This document shows, one piece after another, positions 40,595 to 52,085 of a stretch of 64,000 nt of DNA. The stretch comes from Gonium pectorale (lineage: Eukaryota; Chlorophyta; Chlorophyceae; Chlamydomonadales; Volvocaceae), in NCBI GenBank assembly GCA_001584585.1, contig LSYV01000015.1, positions 1,110,306 to 1,174,305 of the forward strand, in the 5' to 3' direction. The notes under the pieces were generated by a model. The model was not told where the DNA came from and ran no database searches. It saw nothing but the letters and a program-made list of their open reading frames with translations. A program made the position numbers and the translations under genes. Within the stretch, counting starts at the first letter, position 1. Each line of letters begins with the position of its first letter.

Positions 40595-43500
40595 TTAAAG
40601 CTCAAGCCGCTTCAGTAGCTCTTCGTCAGCGTTGACGGGGTTCCGGCCGTCGAGCCTGTAAAAATAGATCACATAGCGACGGTACGGTTTCAGCACTCGG
40701 CGTCAAAATGTGAACCCACAGCGATGAGATGGATAGGGTAAGGGATGCGACAGCCATCGTTTAACAATGCTGCGCATAGACGGGTCACCGCCGTAGCAGC
40801 ACCATGCATGTCGATGGCCATGCCAGACTTGCAATGCATCTCGCGGTCTGCGGCATCCACCGACCCCTGTGACTATTATGGTCGCTTTTCCAAAGCCTTT
40901 ACTGCAAGTGCAACCTGTGTCCCAGGCGAATGGTTCAGCGGGCGTACTCGTAAGCAGGACGTTTGGCACTGCTAGTAAAAGGCATGGGATGAAGACGAGG
41001 TCAGGTGCTGGCAAATGTGGGGTATGGCGTGCCGTCCTTGCAGCAGCGCCCGGGACCCGCGTTGGCTAAGAACCCGGCGCACCCCTCACCTGGCCAGGTC
41101 AATGGGCGTCTTCCCTGTGTTGTTCTGGACCGTCTTATCGGCTCCCGCATCCAGCAGCATGCGCGCCAGGCCCGTCCGGCCGTACCCGCAGGCGTAGTGT
41201 AGCGGCGTGTTGTTCATGCTATCGCGGACCTCAAGGTTAGCACCCTCATCTGCAGCGCAACGGTGTACTTTAAATGCGCGGTGCCCTGGGAGAAGACATT
41301 GATTGCGCAGACCGAAGTTCGTAGTCCAAAGCGGAGAGCACTGAACAAAACAACCTGGAAGCCGCTGGAAGCCGGTGATAAGGGCACTGTTTCTGTGGGG
41401 TAGCGAGTTGGAAGGCGTTCTCAGTTGAGAATGCAGGGGCGCATTCCCATCCACAGCGTCGACAATACTGAAGAGGGGCGAAGGTTTCTGTGGGGAACCT
41501 TACAGGTATCGGAGGCGAGGAAGGGTGAAGACAACGGGAGTAACAACCAGCCCTCTCCGGAACAGCACCACCGAAACCCTGCCCTAACCCCCTACCATAA
41601 AACAGCCAGCAGCACAGACATTCATTTTGCAGCCGCATCGCCGGCTTAGATGTAGGCTCTAACTGTGGCGCTTACCGATGAGCATCTTGGCAATGACCGC
41701 ATGGTCGTACGCGACGCTGTAGTGCAGCGCAGTCCGCCCCTGTGCGGGGCATAAGAAACGAGATAGCGCAAGCGGGACGGGTTACTCATGACACTTTGTA
41801 TCGCCCTTCCACGCGCAGAGGAAAACAGAGTGCTACAGTGCACCCGAATGCCACAGCATCGACATTGAGCTTGCAAGCAGCTCGCACACATATTGTAGAG
41901 ATTACTGACTTGCCTCCCCATTCGGTCAAGGGCTTGTTGTTGGGCTACTGACCTGCGGGTCGCCCTCGTTGAGGTCCTTCCCGATGGCAATGAAGTCCTC
42001 AACGGCCTCCTCGTCACCGTACCTGCACACGACGTGGCCCCGCTTGCATGGCGCTTCTACTGGTAACGCGCGTCTGCCCGGCATGACTGGCATATAGGCA
42101 GGTCACGCCAACGTCCCTTGCCGCACCGGCCAAGTTTGCTTATGACAGGGAATGCGGGCACCTGATTGTGACTCCACCGTCCTGCCTTAACATGCTGACA
42201 GTCCCGACAGGCGCACTTGCTCGTCCCCATTTCCTCCATTGGTGCCCCCATACGATCAGCGTCAGGATGCAGACGGGACACCGCGAGTGAATTTGCCAAT
42301 CAGCACTGCAGAGCACCCCCATGCGTAAAGGGTCCAGCTCACTTCGCCGCGTCGCGAATGTTGTTGATCTCCACCTCCTGCGGAGCAGCGCCCGGCATCG
42401 CGGCAGCCGGCGGCGGTGCCGCTGCAGCCCCAGCTCCAGGCGCGACGTCGCCAAGTTTCTCGCCCAGCTTGGCGAGGAAGTTGGGGTCGTTGTAGTACTT
42501 CATGAGGGCCTGCGTGGGGAGGACTTGTGGCCCGTGGATCAGCCATTCATGCTGGGGTCCCACACCACAGTCTTCGGGGCAAGCATCAGCCGACGTGCAA
42601 CGCAAGGCTTAAGGAACGGGCGCTCTTCGACCAATCGGCACGGTTCGGCTATCCTCTGGACAACGGGAGGGAGAACCAGCCCTCCCTTGAAGAAACCACC
42701 GAAACCCTGCTCCTAACCCCTGGGCACCACGGCAGCCAAAACCATACACTGGCAGCACGCACACAATGCATGCTTGTCAGGTCAATACAAGGCACCATGT
42801 ACGGGCGGAGAGCCCACCTGCATGCCGCCCTTTTGGATGTCGGCAAATATCTCCGCGAACTCTGTAGACAAGTGGAAAACCCTGTCATGATAGCGCGACA
42901 AGACCAGCACACAGGACTGCCCATGTGCGCCCGGGCAAGACCTCTGATCCAGCCCGGACGCAATCCCAACGAGCCATGCTAGCGCATGCATGCCTTTACA
43001 ATCCCAGGGCCCGGCACATGCTTTGCAGGCTTTCACTAGCATCTTTCAATGCATAGAGAATACTTGGCGAAGGGCCAATTATTACAGCTTGGCCTTGCGA
43101 CCCATGTGCGATACTTGGGTGTCTACACCCATGCCTCAAGCCCATCGTGGATGGCTCTTCCCTCTCATTTGCTGCCAAACGGCCTCGCATGGCCCTTCGT
43201 AGGCATCCGATGTGACCAGGACCAGTACTGCAGCTATATGCACCTTCGCTACAGCGACCCTGGGTATTTTGGACATCTACACGACTCCCCACCTCTGTGA
43301 TCATGCTTGAACGTTCCCAGCTGCCATCCCGAATCACGTCTAGCCTTTTGCCAATTATTCCCTCCCCCCTACCTGGGTCATTCCGGAGGGTCTGCATCCG
43401 CTGCTGAAGCTGCTGATTCTGCATCATGGCTTGCATCTCCGCCATCTGCTTCTGAATCTCGGGCCGCTTCATCATCTCCTGCATCTGAGCCATTTGCTGC

Positions 43501-43688
43501 TTGAAGTCGGGATTCTGCATGGCCTGACGGAGGGCCTCGAGCTGCTGCGGATTTGGGCCAGAACGCCTAACAACATTCCTACTGTTAATTACAGAAGGCG
43601 ATGGACGGACCGGCGTGAAAGGCGTATGGAAGCGATGGGCGCCGGCGAACCGACCCCAGGCCTGCGTGATAGTCGTCATTTCGTGCAA
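40595..43688 (-). CDS. AKR2: AKR2-like ankyrin-repeat chaperone for chloroplast outer-membrane proteins
   Basis: Exons (minus): ~43688-43373 (5' end uncertain), 42861-42818, 42509-42343, 42022-41953, 41739-41676, 41249-41090, 40655-40595. Phase closes from the first exon on; at most 293 aa if the Met at 43688 is used. The Met/Gln-rich NPDFKQQMAQMQEMM, MAEMQAMMQNQQLQQRM, NDPEFAEIF and ALMKYYNDPNFLAKLGEKLG are the STI1-like NP repeats of AKR2. A Pro/Ala linker follows, then ankyrin repeats: GRTALHYSVAYDHA, DEGANLEVRD, NTPLHYACGYGRTGLARMLL and GKTPIDLA. In plants AKR2 binds nascent tail- and signal-anchored proteins and delivers them to the plastid outer envelope. The region before NPQQLEALRQ is not conserved, and a separate first exon nearer the assembly gap is likely. 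Confidence 0.85.
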
Positions 43689-44641
43689 TTAATGATTAGA
43701 AGATGAATTAGCTATTTCCAAACTCCTGACCATCAGCCCAACTCCTCACCGACAATCTGGATCGAGTACGGCATGTCGGGCTTCCTCTCGACTCTAAATG
43801 TGGTGTCGTAGAATTAGGTATGCAGGTCATGGCCCCTATTTTTGTGTTGGATCGGTCTGCGGTGCTCTGTATAGCGCTTGCCCTGAGGGACCCACGATAC
43901 CACCGGATCGAACCGTCCTTGTCGGGAGTCGATTCTTGGGGAATAGGAGTAACTGGCGCATGTCTTATTGTTGGTGTCGTGTGACACTCAGACAGGTGCG
44001 ACACAACTGAGTGCCTTCAAGTGAGCTGCCATGAGGCGGCAGGGGTGAGAGGGGGGGAGGGGTGGAAGGAAAATACCAATCCCAGAAAAGAGACCCATAT
44101 CATAGCGTCAATCCATACCATCCTTCCTGCAGCCGTACGCACGATGGGAACTGGGTATACCGGTCAGAACTCATAAGATAGCAGGACACAGCTCAGGAGC
44201 ANNNNNNNNNNNNNNNNNNNNACTGAGGGAGTGAATGAGAGCGGCATATTTCTGCTCCCACGCTGACATCCACCAGCCGACCCAGCTCGGCGATCATGGC
44301 TCTTAAGTTCCAACTTCTCCCCCCTCTCTACACAACCTATGAGACCGCATTTGACGCTTCGGACCAAGCCCTTGATGTGAGCGAGAAGCCATCGGGGTGC
44401 TACAACTGCTGACACCTTTCTGTAAATACGTTGCCATTGGGCCTATTTGAGTCCATAGGCCTAGCGTTCTGTCGGTTCTGTGCCGTCCGGGTCTGCGACT
44501 CAGGTGTCAGGTTCTCAGCAATAAGCAGCTCAGCACTGGTGCAAGCGGTTGGTCGTTACAACAACCAACTTCATGAAGAATGAAGAATTTCCTCTGCATC
44601 ATTCAAAGCTTCTGGCGCCTCAGCTTAGTGCGTGAGGAACC
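43689..44641. promoter_or_regulatory. Divergent region, AKR2 / CCS5, with assembly gap
   Basis: 953 bp lie between two head-to-head plastid-related genes. It probably contains the real AKR2 first exon and both promoters. A gap of 20 N sits inside it, so distances are unreliable. Confidence 0.4.
44202..44221. other. Assembly gap (20 N)
   Basis: Twenty unknown bases. Any exon of AKR2 in this position would be missing from the sequence. Confidence 1.
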
Positions 44642-46301
44642 ATGAGGCACGCTCAGCTTGCTCGCAACGGGCTCGGTCTACCACGCTGCCGCGTGGCCGT
44701 TGCATTGCCAGCGAGGTATAGCACTAGAATTTCTACTGAGTCCATACGGATTAGTTTGCTGATTGGCCGGGTTTGCCGCAGGTCCCAGCGCCTTGTGGTC
44801 TCCGTGCGCGCGGAGCAGCAGCCCGCTACGCAGACTGTAACCAAGGAGGTAAGCTTGTCGAGCTTCTGTCTCTGGCGCTTGCAGTGCAGCCAACGAGCGA
44901 TTGTGCAATTTTGGGACAGACCAAGGCGACTGCCGAGTCACCTGCCTCCGCTGCAGCTCCAGTCACGACTGCGGCCCCTGCGCCCCCCAGCAATGCCGGA
45001 CTTGCGGTTGGGGCCATCGCTGCGGCAGTTGTCCTGTTTGCGGTGACCCGCCTGGGGGGTGGTGAGGGCGTCCCCACGCTGTCCTCTCTAGAGCAGATGG
45101 CCACCCCACTTGACGTCGCGCTTGTCAATGGGCGGCCAACTCTTGTGGAGTTCTATGCTAACTGGTAAGTCGGACGGTAGCTTGACGCGGTGTTTCCCGT
45201 GGCGGTTTCGCAACCCGCTCGCCAACCAAGCCCATAAGCCCGTGTCGATTGTCAAGGGCCCGTTCTGCTTGGAGCCGGCGGGTGTTGCTGCGTCTGGTTG
45301 GGCGGGGGCTCCATCCGCCATGGCAGATCCCTCTAGAGAGTTGATTATCATGTAGGCCGCCTGCTGCTCCTGCCTCCAGGTGCGAGGTGTGCAGAGAGCT
45401 AGTCCCGGATGAGTACGAGCTGGAGAAGCGCTACCAGGGCAAGGTGGGTGGGGTAATGAGGCGGGATCTTCGACCCACGCCATAAGGCCCTCCTCGAGCT
45501 GGGAAGCCTGTCTTACGAGCGCATTCACCCGCATCAGTCTTGCACGTGCCTCTCATCGTTCTCACGGCATTTTGCCAACACCGGCCTAGTCAGCTTTCAT
45601 ACGATGTGGTCTGTTCTGGGTGGGGACGGAAGGCATGGGCGCAATCCGTCCCCGGTGAAAATGCCTTGTTCCGTCACCCTGGTGGGCGCAGGTTAACTTC
45701 GTAATGCTTAACATTGAGAACAGCAAGTGGGCGCCAGAGGCGGCTGAGTTCGGAGTCCGCGGCATTCCACACTTCGTATTCTTTGACAAGACGGGCGAGC
45801 CGCTGGCAGCTGCCGTGGGGCGAGTACCCCGTCAAGTGCTGGAGGGTGCGTGGGCCAGGGATTCCAAGCCATGGCTGGGTGGCGAGCTCGGCACGGCCCC
45901 GCATGGACTCAGATGTTTTACCTGTAGGCACCTGCTATGCCTTCTGCATTGCCAAGGTCGAGTTGCTGGTTTGGGAATGACATGATGCCACGTGCGGGGT
46001 CACGGGGTCTACACTGCTGCAGCCTTTCTATCTTGCGTTTGGGTAGCACACTAATGACTACACCCTCTTATTGCATGCATTACACTACAGCATGTGCGTG
46101 CTGCCGTTTATATGGTCGCCAGCGTTGCCGAAGCGCATTGGGTGCCCTTCCCGCGCGTGTGCTGCAGGCAACCTTGAGGCAATGGTGGCAGATGCGCCGC
46201 TTCCTTATGCGGGAGCGCAGGGCCGTACTTCCAGCCCCGCTCCACCGACCAGCGTCATGGCAGGCCCGGCGAAGCAGACGATGCCTCGGGATCATGCCTG
46301 A
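44642..46301 (+). CDS. CCS5: HCF164/CCS5 thylakoid thioredoxin-like protein
   Basis: Five exons: 44642-44848, 44920-45164, 45380-45443, 45692-45845, 46168-46301; 267 aa, phase closed. The N-terminus ([17 protein letters not shown]..., rich in Arg/Ser and poor in acids until VRAEQQ) is a plastid transit peptide. One membrane segment ([18 protein letters not shown]) follows, then a thioredoxin fold with [15 protein letters not shown] (active-site CEVC at the exon 2/3 join), [10 protein letters not shown], and the cis-Pro loop [12 protein letters not shown]164 (CCS5 in Chlamydomonas) sits in the thylakoid membrane facing the lumen. There it passes reducing power to apocytochrome haem-binding cysteines during c-type cytochrome assembly (cytochrome f and b6f maturation). 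The length and CEVC motif fit the family. Confidence 0.93.
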
Positions 46302-46558
46302 CGTGAGCAACCCGGCGCAGCCGATGCGTGCGTGTTGAAGCGGACAGCGTGTGATTGATGCCAGTCTTTGCCAGCTCATGGGTGTACCGCGTTGGGGGTT
46401 TAGGGGCATCAACGGCATCACTGCGGTGCGTCCTATGCGGTGCTTACCTGCGTGGGATTTTGTCGGTGGAGGAGGTATGGGGTCTTGCGACCCTGTTAAC
46501 GACGAGAAGGGGAGGCGACGGCTTCAAAGTGAGATAGTGCTCAATGGGATCAGAGGGA

Positions 46559-46563
46559 TGTAA
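46559..46563 (+). terminator. Putative TGTAA polyadenylation signal of CCS5
   Basis: TGTAA 258 nt downstream of the CCS5 stop codon. Further TGTAA copies occur later (near 46631 and 46806). Confidence 0.45.
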
Positions 46564-48031
46564 CTTCCCTCGTCATGGGGGGGGCACGATGGCCATCTAT
46601 CCGTATCGCAGGATGTGTATGTATGTGTTGCCCTGCGTTGTAACGTGGACCCACGCATATGGCTTTTCAACAGTCTTCCTTGAGTTGATCTGGGGTTGTG
46701 CGTCTTGGAGCGCTCCTGGCCACGGAAATCGGGTATGTGTAGGAGCCAGCCTGTGCCCATTCGTGCCGGCAATACCTGGAACGTCCGTGTTATGATGTGC
46801 ACGTGGTGTAATGATGTTGCAGTGCAAGTCCCGCCGTGTGCTTGGGGAAAGGCTGAGTAGGGCTCAGTAGTGTCAGGCAAAGTAATAGGCAGGGATAAGT
46901 CTATGCCCTTTTGCACTTCCTCCTAATCTTTATTACCTTGGTATGTTTTCGGTCTCTTCGGAGGCTGTACTCCAGGCATGTCGACTGTATGGGACTTACT
47001 TTGGCATGTGCATTTGTAAGGTCACGCAGCGCACTTGCACGTGGGCCTGGGTGCAGTTCGCGGCCGATTCGGCTCAGTGGGTACCCAGGCTGTGGGGAGG
47101 CCGAAGCAGCACACGAGAGCCATCGGACCCAGCAGCACGCTAGAGGAAGTCTTGGTAGAGTCGAGGCTAGGTCCAGCTAGGTCTTACCGTGTGAGTGGGA
47201 CCTATAAAGGTACGAGCCCTGCTCCAACGCTTGCTTGCCGCCGCACTTGTACCCGTGCAACTCCGACCCTGCTATTGCCGCCTGTTGCGAACGCCGGGGC
47301 CCCGACCCTCCCTGACCATTGTGTACTCCCCAACACCAAGACGTGAAGAGCGCCACAACCTAGGTCTGCAGAAGCGGTGGCGCTGGGCACGCGGCAGGAG
47401 GGCGTTCCCGCATGGCCGGGGGGCCGGCCGGGGGGCCGGCCGCCCCGGCATCCAAGCGCTCAGCCGCAGACCGTGGCAGTGCACCAGGATTGCGGCCTGG
47501 GATCCTGTTGGGCGGGGCCGGACGTCAAGGACCAGCGCCGGCGCCTCGCCCGGCGCCCAGTAGCGTGGTGGTCTCGAGCAGCAGCAACGTGCTCGGCAAT
47601 GTGGTGGTCTCCAGCAACGACATTGACAGTGATGAATACGGTCTCTCTTTTTTATGACTACGGTGCCATCATGGGCTCCCGCGGGTATCGCCGCCTGGCA
47701 GCGCCAGACCCTCATGGGCCTCACCACGATCCAGTGGAAGCCCTGGCGCAACAGGCACTGTGGGAGCTCCGCGCCACCCGTCCAGTTTGCTCGTGGCAGG
47801 CTGGGCGGGACCTTGCGCTCGCCTACCTGCACGCGGGTCTACAGCAATGGCGGGACTTGCCCAACTTGCTGCCGGCGGTGGCCCTTGGAGCATTGGCCGA
47901 AGCGGCTATGGAGCTTCAGAAGGCCTTCGATTTGCAGCAGGAGGTGGGAGGCGGGGTGGTCACGTGCGGGCCACCCGCGCAGTCGCAGGTGGTTGGGGCA
48001 TGGAGTTCAGGGTGCGTGGTGGTTTTGAAAG

Positions 48032-48417
48032 AAGAGAACCAGAAACGGGGAAGGCAGCCTCTACGGACATACATACCCGAGGGTGTGATGTTTCCAGCAG
48101 GGCGCCGAGTACAGGGCATGGCGGGCGAGGTATACGAGCCGACGGGCCCTGGTTTTGGTGGTGGTTTTGCGGGGTTGTGCGTTCTGGCGTGTTTTACGGT
48201 GCTGCTCCCTTGTTGGGGGCGGTGCCGTTTGTCGCTCTGTTCGGCGGTTTGCAGCGGGAGCAGGAGTTTGGGTTTCGTGTTTTCGGCTTTTGCTAGGGGA
48301 GGGAGATGTTTTGCTCCTGTGCTCCTCGGGTCCTTTTGGTCTGGCGTTCGCCTCCTCCCTGTCCTGGCATTCGCCTCCTCTTCTTTTTTTGCTGCCTTCC
48401 CCGTTTCTGGTTCTCTC
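48032..48417. mobile_element. 386-bp inverted-repeat element (MITE-like)
   Basis: AAGAGAACCAGAAACGGGGA plus AGGCAGC at 48032-48058 is repeated as an exact inverse at 48391-48417. Such terminal inverted repeats around a non-coding T/G-rich interior suggest a small non-autonomous DNA element. The left part contains the same core as the copy at 38044-38114. A further end fragment (AAAAAAAGAGAAATCTGCAG) lies at 48541-48560. Confidence 0.65.
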
Positions 48418-48540
48418 TTTTCTTTTGTTTTGGTCGTCCCGCTTTCTGTCGTCCCGCTTTCTGCCCTGTGGTCTTTATGTGCAGGCGTGTGCAGGGCTCG
48501 TGTGTGTGCCACCGGTGTTTGGTCTTGGCTGCTGTGGTGC

Positions 48541-48571
48541 AAAAAAAGAGAAATCTGCAGAGAAAGAGGGA
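48541..48571 (+). repeat. Dispersed repeat, end fragment
   Basis: AAAAAAAGAGAAATCTGCAG followed by AGAAAGAGGGA matches the terminal 30 bp of the dispersed family. The rest of the element is absent. Confidence 0.75.
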
Positions 48572-49163
48572 CTGGTGCACAGTAGTTGGGGCAGAGTTTC
48601 GGTAGTTGTCGTCACGGGAGGGCTATCCACCCCTCCCGACGTCTGCGCCCTTTCTCGCCTCTCCGCCAGTAACCTTTCACAGAGCGCACCAACTTGAGTA
48701 GCCGTACGCCCGACCTCGGCTGCGTGCCTCACTACCGCAGCAAAGGGGTATTCAGGAGAAAACATGGGGCTACCATCACAGGTTAACGCTCGGGGGTGGG
48801 GAAGGGCACAAGGAGTGCTGGGTATATGACAAGTATGGCAAATCCTGCAGGTGGCTCGGCGCGTGCTAGTTGCCTAGAATCCCTAGATGGCACTCAATTC
48901 GTAAGTGTCGGAGGAAACTGTCCAGATTATTTAGACACGTCCGTCGGGTGCATGAAAAAGAGGCTGCATCATTTCACGGGCTCTGAGTTCTTGAGGGGGT
49001 ATATATTTTGATAATACACGCTTCGTTTGCGTACCAAGTCTGTATTAGTTCATCGAACTTAAAACGGCAGGAGAGGGAAAAGTCGTACACGTGAGGTTAG
49101 AGCCGAGGCCGCGCCAGAATCGGCCCTTTTCCTCGCAGCAAGTGCCGGACACAGGAAGGCAGA

Positions 49164-50899
49164 ATGGTGAAGTTCCTGAAGGTGAGGCCAGCCCGCAGCC
49201 GGGCGCATCGGTACTGGCGGCTTCTGCATATAGGCGCTTCCTCACGCAACATGGTCGCTTCGGAACTTTGACTTGCAGCCCGGGAAGGTTGTCATCCTTC
49301 TGACCGGCCGCTACGCCGGCAAGAAGGCTGTTATCGTGCAGAACAAGGACGACGGCTCGTCGCTGCGGCCATATGGCCATGCCGTCGTTGTTGGCCTTTC
49401 CAAGGAGCCCCGGAAGGTGAGTTCTTGCTTGCTCGAGTGGCGCCGACTGGACTTGTCGGCTGATGCCGCTCGCTCTCCGGCTCGCCCCGCCCTCAGGTCA
49501 TTCGCAAGATTAGCCAGAAGAAGCAGGCTCGCCGCTCTAGCCTGAAGGTGCGCCTCCATTGACAGGGCGGAGCGCGGAGCGCCAAGCGGCTTTGGAGGAG
49601 CTGGGGTTGGCCGCAGGCAGCAGCTGCTTACAGCACGTCTCAAAGCAGCAGGGGCTCGGGAAGCGGATGCCCCTGAGAAAGGGGGGCGGGGGAAACGGAG
49701 GCGGAGACAGCCCGCACAGGCGGGATTTTTCTGCAGAGCCAGCGCTGGGTTGATGAGCTGCGGGGCAGGCAGCTCCCTAGCCCCGCATCCTGATGGAAAG
49801 CTGCTGAGTATGCGGCGCGTTGTCAGATATGCGGCGCCGTGGGAGTTGGGCGTGCTTCCGCCTAGCCGGGGCATCTCAACCCTCTGCAGCTCACCAGCTG
49901 ACGGCAGCGCTGCCTCCTGGCCTGCGTGCACGCAGACCTTCATCAAGACTGTGAACTACCAGCACATGATGCCCACCCGCTACACGCTGGACGTGGACCT
50001 GAAGAACCTGGTCTCTGCGGAGGCGCTGGAGAGCGCCACCAAGAAGGTGGAGGCCCGCAAGGTGGGCCGCGGGTGGACGGAACCTGGCCAGGAGGCTGGG
50101 TTGGAGCTGGAGGGGTGGGGCCAATGCCACAGAGGGGTGGGGAGTGGGATAGATGAGCTTACAGCCGGCAGCTGCTGGGAACGATCTCTTTACCGCAGCA
50201 GTCAGTTGGTGGTGGAACGCGAACAGGCTGATGGGGATTATGCAGCAGACATACTCGGCTGCGAGCCGCTTCATCATCGGACAGCGACACTCGGGTTTCA
50301 ATGGCAGCAGGATCGCCCATGTCAAAAGCACGGGACCACCGTTACGAGGCTTGGTGAAGTAGCGCAGTGCATGTACGTTGCCCGTATCCCAAAGCCTTCC
50401 GCTGGGGTTTCTGACTAATGGTCCTCTTCCCCTTTCCGTGCTGGTGACGATCGGGTGCTCGTGCACGGTCGATAACCTGACCGTGTACGTTTCGAATGTT
50501 ATCCCTGATGTCGCTCTTGGGGGTCCCGGATTGCAGGAGGCCAAGAAGCTGCTGGAGGAGAAGTTCAAGTCGGGCAAGAACCGGTACGTGATGGCTGCTG
50601 CGCTAAAAGCAGCACTGTCTGGAGGAAATCCCTTCCTAGCCCTACTCGTCCGCCCAGGCGTGATTGCATAGAAGTTCGCGGCAGGTTCCGGGTGCGTTGC
50701 CGCCTAGAGGGTGGAGGACATCGTTCATACGTAATCACGTCTTTATTGCCGTACTCAGGCGAAATGCGAGATGGCGCAGCAATAGCCGTTTTGTGATTGC
50801 CCTCACGTGCTTCGCGTTGGGATGCTGTGATTGTTTACAGAACGGATCTGCCGCTGTTGCCCTCTTTACAGGTGGTTCTTCACCAAGCTCCGCTTCTAA
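49164..50899 (+). CDS. RPL27: Cytosolic large-subunit ribosomal protein eL27
   Basis: Six exons: 49164-49181, 49279-49416, 49497-49547, 49936-50061, 50537-50583, 50872-50899; 135 aa, the normal length for eL27, phase closed. The 18-nt first exon gives [24 protein letters not shown] (KOW motif), [32 protein letters not shown] and [18 protein letters not shown] complete the family pattern, including the invariant aromatic C-terminus. The protein is part of the 60S subunit. Such a tiny first exon is typical of ribosomal-protein genes, where intron 1 often carries enhancing sequence. TGTAA at 50934-50938 or 51429-51433 may end the transcript. Confidence 0.97.
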
Positions 50900-52085
50900 G
50901 CGCCGGGCCGACTTCGCGTGACATGGCAACTGGTGTAACGGCACTTCGTGGGATGATGTACTCCGAATCCGGACATTGCACAGACACGTGAAATATGTAC
51001 GACACGGGACGCTGTCAAGCGTATGGGAGCAGCGAGATCATGGCTTGGAGATGCAGCGGTAAACACAAGGGGTTGCAATCGCACTGCGAAACTGCTTCGT
51101 CGGTCCGCACAGCTATTACTACTGCAAAGCGTCGGCAAGCGCTTACGGAATTCGAAAAGCCATCCAAGCTCTTATAAGAGGAGCCTGTCAGGACCGATTA
51201 AATTTCATTAGCTCTTCTACTGAACCCCCTTTCGTGGGGTGTTGAAAGCCAGACCAGTTGGTTGGGACGGGATGAATCGGCATTCATCCAGCTGCAGTAT
51301 GCCATCGTAGGCTGCCGTACGATCATGTACGCTACTCGAGAAGCGTTCGCAGTTGAGTCCATCTGTTACAGGTGAAAACACACGCATCAACCGACGTCAA
51401 CGGTGGCCGTCAGGACACGGAACCATGCTGTAATAGCCCGGATGGCGTTCTCACGCACTTGCACCCGTTCAACACGGTCATGCAACTTTCGCAGGCTTGA
51501 GGAGAAGGAAAACAAAATGCAAGCGGATCTTCAGCATTCACAAACAGCCCGGCCTTAACGGCGAGGCAAACGTTAAACACGCGCCCCATGGTTACGCTTA
51601 GCGCTCACGTATACAATGGCATTTCTTCGGTTTTTGATCGAAACGATGCCCGGACGCATAAGCGGACAGCGAGGCGGAACGCAAAGAGGGCCACACACAC
51701 GCACCTGATACCTGGACCTACGCATGGGCAATCTATATCCCAGCTTGGGCTTCAGGACACCTAGGAAAGAAACCCCTAACCCTGGACTTCTTCACTTGAT
51801 TCTTCCACCTGCCAAACGCACGGGGTCGGGCATTCGTCGATACCCCAATGCGCCCCTGCGGCGGCACCTATGAAATGTACATTTGCAATGATGCAGTTCG
51901 CGCACAACTCTCGCAGTCCAAATACTCGCCCGCAAGCCGGGGACCGACGACCCTGCGCTCCTGCCTGCCAACCCTCGTCCCAAAGGGAGCAGCAGCTGTC
52001 GAGCCCGAGCCGCCTGCGCTTCACCGCCAGAGGGTAATGCCGATGCCCATCGGCTCATCGAGGGCGACGCCGAGGGCGACGCTGC
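50900..52085. other. Convergent intergenic region, RPL27 / FAB2
   Basis: These are the 3' flanks of both genes. Candidate polyadenylation signals are TGTAA at 50934 and 51429 (plus) and TTACA near 51366 (minus, for FAB2). I see no further gene. Confidence 0.6.

Larger units (their letters stand above)
46302..49163. other. Repeat-bearing intergenic block between CCS5 and RPL27
   Basis: TGTAA at 46559-46563 is a plausible CCS5 polyadenylation signal, 258 nt past the stop. From 47377 a 402-codon plus-strand frame runs into the repeat at 48032. Its middle (EALAQQALWELRATRP, AYLHAGLQQWRDLPNLL, GALAEAAMELQKAFDLQQE) looks helical and may be transposon-derived. A neighbouring frame contains SSNVLGNVVVSSNDIDSDEY. 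I see no family match and do not call a gene. Confidence 0.35.

Noticed and set aside
47377..48585. 402-codon plus-strand frame as a gene
   Set aside because: It runs straight through the inverted-repeat element from 48032, has no recognisable domain, and no splice or promoter support. At most its first part is transposon-derived.
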